Positions 14,101-64,000 of a DNA stretch of 64,000 nucleotides are shown here, in pieces. The position numbers were made by a program, and so were the translations under genes. The stretch's first letter is position 1, and the number at the start of each line of letters is the position of its first letter. The notes below the pieces were generated by a model. The model was not told the DNA's origin and searched no databases. It saw only the letters and a program-made list of their open reading frames with translations. This DNA is from Cyanoderma ruficeps (lineage: Eukaryota > Chordata > Aves > Passeriformes > Timaliidae), in assembly GCA_008694505.1 (NCBI GenBank), contig VZDJ01000346.1, positions 17,029,719 to 17,093,718 of the forward strand, in the 5' to 3' direction.

Positions 14101-17100
14101 CAAACAGCAGTGTTTCTTCTGGTGTTACTAGTAAGGAGAATCTTAGAATTTTTTTGGGTTTGTTTTTTTTTTTTTTGCAAACAAATAATGTTCAGGGATT
14201 CAGTGCTCATCACATGGGAAAAGACTGTTCACATCTGCCTCAGCTGCAGCCCATACAGGTTAGATACAGCCCAGGAGAAAATAACACATCATCTGTGACC
14301 TGCTTCCTACCGTCTTTTTCTCTAGACTCTGCAGAGTGTACAGTAAGTGTACCACAATCCTGAGTCCAGCCTGTGGCCATGGGGAAGCAAGGACAACTGT
14401 TCATGTGGAACTACAATGGAGGAGGAAGAGAAGGATGTAGTTCCTGTCAACCCACACCATGTCCATGCACTCAAAACACATCCCAAAGCCAACTAGAAAC
14501 CTGGAAGTAACCACAAGTACAAATAACAATGTGCATCCAGCAGAGAGCAGGTGAAACTACAGCCATCAGCAATGTCCTAGAGATGTTGATAGGTAAAAAT
14601 GGGCGAATGAGCAGAGGTGATCTGTCACAGTCAATGCTGAGCTAGAACCTGAACTCTAGCTCATTTGGATTGGGTAGGACTTTGTAGTCTCAGGAAAGAA
14701 AATACTGACATTGTGAATAGCTAAATTTCTCTGTTGTTAGTAATGGTCTAGTCAGTCATGGCCTGTGTGGAGAAGTTCCTATTGATTCATCAGAGCTCTG
14801 ACATTCTACCCTCAGTGACATTAAATACCTTCAAAGACACATACCTCGGTAAAGGTCACCAGATTAAATACACTGAAGAGGGGTTTTATCTGCAAAACTG
14901 GACCTGGGTTTTAACTGCACTGGAAAAGAAGAAGTGGATATATCAGGGTCTTCCACATCCTCTTTTCTTCAGAAGAAGTGTGTAAGACATGGCAGAGCTA
15001 AGAGCTGGTAGGCTAACACTGAAGCTATTTGCAGATGATTAACAGATCAAAGCTGAAATAAATAGGGAGGTCAGCAGAAAAAAAATTGCTGTGCAAAGAG
15101 ATAAGAGAAGTTTGCCACTTCAGGAGACAGAAGAGGTTGAATAGGTTGAAGGTCCAGGAGATGCTGCCAGAAGGGGACTGGGGCTGGAGGTTTATTTGGT
15201 GGGTGTACAAACTTCCTCTTCATCTAGCCTCTTCTAATATATCAGTCTGCCACGTAGAAAAGAAAAAAAATTCCCTACTTGCTGCACACAGTCAGGAAAA
15301 AGAAAACTAAGGAAAAAATCCCCTGAAAAGGATTTAATCTTTTTCTGTTGACCATTTATGATGTCAAATAATCCCAACTTTTTTCTAGTAAATTCCAGTT
15401 TTAGGGTCAATCAGTTACACCTGTGCTAATCCACAGTTACTAACTTCTTTGCTTGCTGATAACTCCATGGTGAAAACTGCAGATGAAACCTGGGTGACCT
15501 CCATCTGCCTTTCCCTAGCATGTTTAGAAAACCACAGATAAGGTAACACAGTAAGGCAAGGCTCCACAACAACTCTGCACATATCATGGATGCTGTAAGG
15601 GCAGGGATTTCCCTTTGTGAGGGCAGGTCTGAATAAGTTACATCCTGAACTTTTGATTTGTAAAGGGAAAGAAATCTGTGGGATTTTTACCACAGCCGAC
15701 TACAGCAACGCTGCTTTTTATGTCAACATACATTTTAGTAAATGTTAGTTTGTACTCTGTGGTGACAGGCTGTTTGCTGTAACCTTGGGAATACTGCTCT
15801 TATCTTGTATTTACACAACAAGTGCAAAGAAACGAGATTAGATATTTTTCCACAATGTTTAAAAAAACCTTTTTTCCTCCTCTCTTGAACAAGGGATGAA
15901 CTTTAAACATTTCAAACACATCTCCCTCATTTGGAAGACGTACAGTTAACATGGTATTAATCATTTACTGGTAGGTCTATCCTGGTCAGGTTATACTTAT
16001 ATTTTCATCCTATACTATGTCTCTTAGGTCAAGTGCAACAGTGGTCTGATACTGCAGTAAGAGAAATTGAAACTAGTCAAAAACCAACCTGGTCTAGGAC
16101 CAGAGATAGGATGGACAGACAAGTATTGTGGCATCCCTCTGGGATACAGAAGGATTCTGGTAAGGAACCAGGCTTGCCAAAAGCATTTTGATGCATGGGA
16201 TTGATAGAAAATCAATCCAGCATTTTTTATTGCCCTCAAAGGAAGGGAGTTTTGCTTCTTACCCTGTATTCAAATTTTATTTCAGCTATATGATTCTGAA
16301 GTTTTTGCTTTATAAAACTTACCTTGTGCTCTCCCATCAGTGATAGCATTACCAGAAATTATTTCAAAATGTCACATATTAAGCCCCACACAGGAGCACT
16401 GTGACCAGCTTTACAGGCCATACTTTATGCATGCCCTTAAACAGACTCTCCAACCTCTCCATGCCAGTTTCATCCATGCCTGTGGTAACAGCAGCCTCCC
16501 AGATGTGTTGTGAAATTTCATTTGTCTCTCTGTGCCAAACCAGCAGAATAAACCCAGCTGCTGTAAGTGCCAAATTCATTGGAAGAGCACTATACTGGAG
16601 CAGAGAGGATGTGGCAGCTCTGCAACAGTCACACCCTCCCCTGCTCTGGGAAAGCCCAGTTGTATCCCTCTCTCACAAGGCAGAACAAGTGGATTTGCCC
16701 CTCTGTTAGTGGAGGCTTGCAGGTTTTTTTAAAAAAAGGTATAAAAGTGGAACTTTCTCAATTGCACTGCAAGCAGTATCTCCTCTGTCTCTTGCAGAAA
16801 GAAGCTAAGGTAATCTGCACAGAAGTGTAATACAAATTTAAAGGTAATTAAAGATGTTCGATGCGAATGTGAGACTGAAGGGAAGGATTGCTGGAGCATC
16901 CACTCCTGCTGCTACAACTTTTTTTCTTTCAGGTCAGGTCTTGCACTCTGTCCTCGCTGTCCAAGATGGACACTGTCCAAGTTTCTAGTCGCTCCTAGCA
17001 ACACCTTCAGAGGGAACCTCCTTCAGCTTTCCTGAAAAGGTTTTTGTTTCCTGGCTGTGTGCAGGAATTAGAGAGCTATTTCACCTGTTGTACCTGACAG

Positions 17101-20100
17101 ACTGATGTACAGGACAAAACCAAATGCAAGGGAAACAGGAACTTCATAAACCTGCCATGCATGTTTATTTTCACTTGTAAAGTCTTAAAATCTTCACGCA
17201 TTTAGCTGACCAACTGTTGGCATAAAAAGCACTGAGAAGCAAGGGATCATGGCAGGACTGCTATGGAGCAGCCTCCAGGGACACTGCAAGATTGGCCTAA
17301 TTACACATGGTTGTTACTCACACTAAATGCCTGTGAACTCTGGAAAAAACTTCACAAGATGGCACAGACCTGACAATTAAATCTTTTCATTTTCTTGTTC
17401 ATCTGGAGATTAAATTGCTTCATGACATAATTCAAAGTGATCTGCTGTTACCAAAACAGAACCAATGTTCAAAAAAGTGCAGGAACTGTTGAATATTGTA
17501 CCTAACCCTGAAAAGAGGCTAAAGGTTGGACATGGAGAAGAGGGACACAGCAAGTAGAAAGTCTCTATCTAATCAAGCTGTTAGCAGACCAGGGCAGAAC
17601 ATAATCAAAAGTCATTAAGTACTCTGCTACTGTCAGAACAGGATGGGGACTTCTGCTGTAACTTCACAATCACGACCATTCTGTTGGTCAGGTTACCTGA
17701 TCTGCTTTCAGTGCTTACCTATTGAGGACATGGACTGAGGAAAAGGGGTTTAAAAAAGTAACAGTTTCCTGTAGCAGGGTTATTCTAGTTGCATAACTAC
17801 ATCTGAAGGATTTTTCCCAGAGCAAAAGGACTTTGCTAGGTGTGCAGGACACCACGGCTTTTTTTATTGTAGCAGTTGCTCAACTGAACTGCCTGTAACC
17901 CATTGAACATGCCTCAAGTTTGTATCACCAAATGCAAACAGTAATTACCCAAATCCTCAAAAATAACATTTGCTAGACAGAAAAAATTCAGAGCTTGTTC
18001 CTCTCAATGGACCTCTTGCTGAAGCTAGAGAAATATCAAGAAAAGGCAACATGTAACAAAAACAAGTGGTATTTCACCTTTTCAAAAAGGTCTAACAGGA
18101 TTGGAAGGCAGAATGGTTTCTTCCCTCTGCCCTAAGCTAACATTCACCTTAAAGATTACAGAAGGCAAATTACAAGTTTCCTTGAAAATACCTGTTGTTC
18201 CTGCAGAGCTCATGTTGCTCAGAGGGATTTACAAGCTTTGCATTAGAGCTTTTGTGTTGATAAGGCATCTTTCAATGGGAAAAGTACCCCATGCCACGTG
18301 CAGAAGTCACCACAAATATTTCTCAGCACAGTCATTTCTGCCAATGCAGTAAAATGAAACAGCAATACCATGCAAGAGCATAGAACCAAAGGCTGAAGAG
18401 AAGTAGGTAGAACAGAAGTAAATTACTAGTATTTACTGTAACAGTAAGAAACTCAGTCAAAAAAATTATGTTTCCCTACACACTAATCACCACTTTTTAG
18501 TGAAACCAAGAGTTAAACTGTCTCTCCCAACCATTTTCAATCACTAATTACATTTCAGAAGCAAACTTCTCTGAACACAAGATTATTTTTCAGAGCTTAA
18601 ATGTTCCTTTGGTATAAATTTCGTGTTATTTTGCAAGAAAATAAAAGAACTACATAATTTGTTCAATTTGATTAAAAACCCAAACAAGCAGAGCAACAGA
18701 TTAATGTCAAAGCAAAACAGCAGTGGTGGTCTTTAGTTTAGTTTATGAACCACCACATTAAATCATCGCTAAAGTTCATGTTGAAGGAATTAGGTCTTAA
18801 GAGAAAGCTCTTTTAAATCCAAAGGAAATACCTTTTGTAGTACATGTAAGAACATAAAGTTTATCGTGGCAAGAAGCCCTGCTGAAACCTTGCAGGAAAA
18901 TATCTCTCTGCTACCAGACAACCACAAGAGACAATTTTAAATTGCAAGAATAGGATGTTTCCCGTAGCTTTGTGCAGTTATTAGAATTTCCATCTTAACA
19001 TTTTGGATGTATTATAAAGTATTCAAGCTTTGTGCTTTTCTAAATTAAACAGAATAATAAATTTTTGTCTGGTCACAAGAACTTTATTATCTATGTTAAC
19101 ATGATTCATTCCATTTACTACTTTCTCTTAGATGGATACTTACAGGGATGCAACTTGCCGTTGTGCTAGATTAATTTTAGTTAGGAGACCCTGCCTACTC
19201 GTCTGTGTACATGGCTGAGATGCTTTCCAGCCCCTCCCTCTTCCCTTCAGCAGTTGCAATCCTCAAGGAGAAAACAGACACAAAAAACTTGTAGAGAGGG
19301 AAATCTGTAAGCCCAAATGAAGGCTTTACAGTAGTGTCATTAGTAGGTTCAGCCTCAAAGGCATTCTAAACAACAATTTCTCTTTTACATCATCTAGGTA
19401 CACTTACACTAAGGCTCCATGACGTATGTCTCTATAAAAACTGTCCAAGCCGAATCAGGCAATTATCCAGATACCAACACACAACAGTATCTATTCCACT
19501 GTCTCAGGACTCTGCCCCCAGTGACACTTGAAGGGGCTTGCCAGGATTATGAGACTGTTACTGCAGTGAAGTAGCAAACAGACTTGACTCACTTGACCAA
19601 GTGGGTGATGGCTCTAAATCACGTGCACTGTATAGATTTCACTGTACCACAAGTTTTATGTGTGCGGTCAGACCCAGGGGTTTCCTTTGAGAACGAGGGC
19701 TGGCAGTAAGTCTCAGACTCAGGGAACACATCTCAGGCTCTGTCCATTACAAGAAGATGATAAAAATCAGATTTTCTCCTCCCAGCTAAAAACCCACTGC
19801 TGCATGTTTAACAGTGTCACCTCTTTCAACATCTGTCTTATTTCAATTTCCCCCAAAGTCAAAGCAAAGGACCATGGAGCAGGTATTTCCAGGAACCAGC
19901 CCAGCTCAGTTGTGGTAGAGAAGGGCTGTAACACAGCCCTGCCAGTGATAACAGATGTTATCACCTTGAATCCTGTCCACAGTTTTGGAGCAGGGCCAAG
20001 TGGCCTCAGGCATGGGATACCCCTGCTAGCTCATGACAGCCAGTGTCCTCCCCTCCCAGCTCTCCCCCTATCACAAAACCTAACCAGTAATGACTGCTGT

Positions 20101-20279
20101 GGGTGTCTGTTTTTTGGTCTCACTGCTGAGTACCAGGGCAGAGCATCTGGGCCCCTGGCAGTCCTCTTACCAGTAAACCTAAGCTCTTGAGGAGGGCTCT
20201 ACCCAGTAAGAGATCTGCCAGCACTCAGCTGCCCACAATCCCCTCTGAACATCCCTGTGAAAGGAAATCCAAACACATT
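11151..20279. other. Intergenic DNA next to the ENPP2 3' end
   Basis: No supported gene. It includes an A/C-rich tract at 12300-12352, a poly-T run at about 14163-14176 and a purine-rich stretch near 13480-13680. In human the neighbour past the ENPP2 3' end is CCN3. I see nothing here resembling its cysteine-rich modules, so that gene, if syntenic, lies beyond base 1. A 176-codon plus-strand frame at 19660-20190 has no recognisable domain and is judged to be chance. Confidence 0.6.
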
Positions 20280-20723
20280 AAAAAAACTGAATGTGTGGTT
20301 TATTATATTTAAGATGCTATTTGTCTATAGTGTTTAAATATGTCTGTCACACACTTATCAGTAAATGAGTGTAATTTTACACGTTCAGTATTTTGATACA
20401 CAGTACAGGACTACAAGTGTGGTAAAGGAGCATGAGAAATTAGTATTTCCTTGATGTACGCATCAAACCTTGCAGCACCACTTAAAAGCTCAGAGTAAGG
20501 ACTCAAAAGGCAGTATTACAAGCACTACTAAATCAACCAAAAGACATACCTATATTAAACATTAGAGAAACAAAACAAATGACACAAAGGTTTAATGTTT
20601 AAGATTTGATACAGGATTAAAATACTAATATTTTTAATGTCCTGGCTTCAAATTAATAAATATAAAAACAATATAAAAATATACACCAGTTGATAAAAGG
20701 ATGCACTGAGAAAGGTTAGAAAG
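20280..20723 (-). other. ENPP2: ENPP2 3' untranslated region
   Basis: Sequence between the TAG stop (20724-20726) and the expected cleavage site about 10-30 nt past the AATAAA at 20299-20304. It is AT-rich. Two ATTAAA variants, at 20591-20596 and 20633-20638, could give shorter 3' ends. The exact cleavage position is inferred. Confidence 0.7.
20299..20304 (-). terminator. ENPP2: AATAAA polyadenylation signal of ENPP2
   Basis: The plus strand reads TTTATT, so the transcript carries AATAAA about 420 nt after the stop codon. A T-rich, GT-containing stretch follows in the transcript direction (TTTTTTTAATGTGTTTGG), consistent with a downstream element. Confidence 0.7.

Positions 20724-64000
<43,277 letters not shown>

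Noticed and set aside
19660..20190. 176-codon plus-strand open frame just past the ENPP2 3' end
   Set aside because: No recognisable domain, ordinary composition for non-coding DNA, no splice or promoter support.

Overview
This window looks like bird genomic DNA, probably from a songbird. It is AT-rich and intron-dominated. It carries CR1 LINE remnants with the avian 3' tail sequence and an ERVL-type solo LTR of a kind common in passerines. One unresolved base (N at 34316) points to a draft assembly. The organism call is an inference from repeat content and protein divergence.

The only gene I can support is ENPP2 (autotaxin, the secreted lysophospholipase D that makes lysophosphatidic acid), on the minus strand. 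Nineteen constitutive coding exons plus one alternative exon can be placed between 63755 and 20724. Almost every intron boundary is GT..AG with matching phase. Read together, the constitutive exons give 666 residues from about human residue 194 to the C-terminus. That is the number expected for the isoform without the optional inserts. The earlier exons (signal peptide, somatomedin-B domains, first catalytic Asp) and the promoter lie beyond 64000. The 3' UTR ends near 20280, at an AATAAA signal.

Layout: 1-20279 is intergenic sequence downstream of ENPP2. It holds a complete solo LTR with 5-bp target duplications (4223-4939) and two short CR1 tails (about 6395 and 11079). 20280-20894 is the last exon with the 3' UTR. 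25531-45898 holds the nuclease-like domain exons, the later phosphodiesterase exons and the alternative basic exon (45746-45898). 50683-63755 holds the earlier phosphodiesterase exons, including the one with the catalytic threonine. A 1.25-kb decayed CR1 lies in the intron at 37445-40977.

The most interesting points are these: conservation of the polybasic alpha-isoform exon; a tandem NAGNAG acceptor at 32838-32843 that could vary one lysine; an assembly defect over the start of the exon at 34238; a failure to find the mammalian gamma-isoform exon; and G-quadruplex-like and pyrimidine-rich intron tracts near splice sites. I found no wholly new system. Other open frames in the window look like chance.
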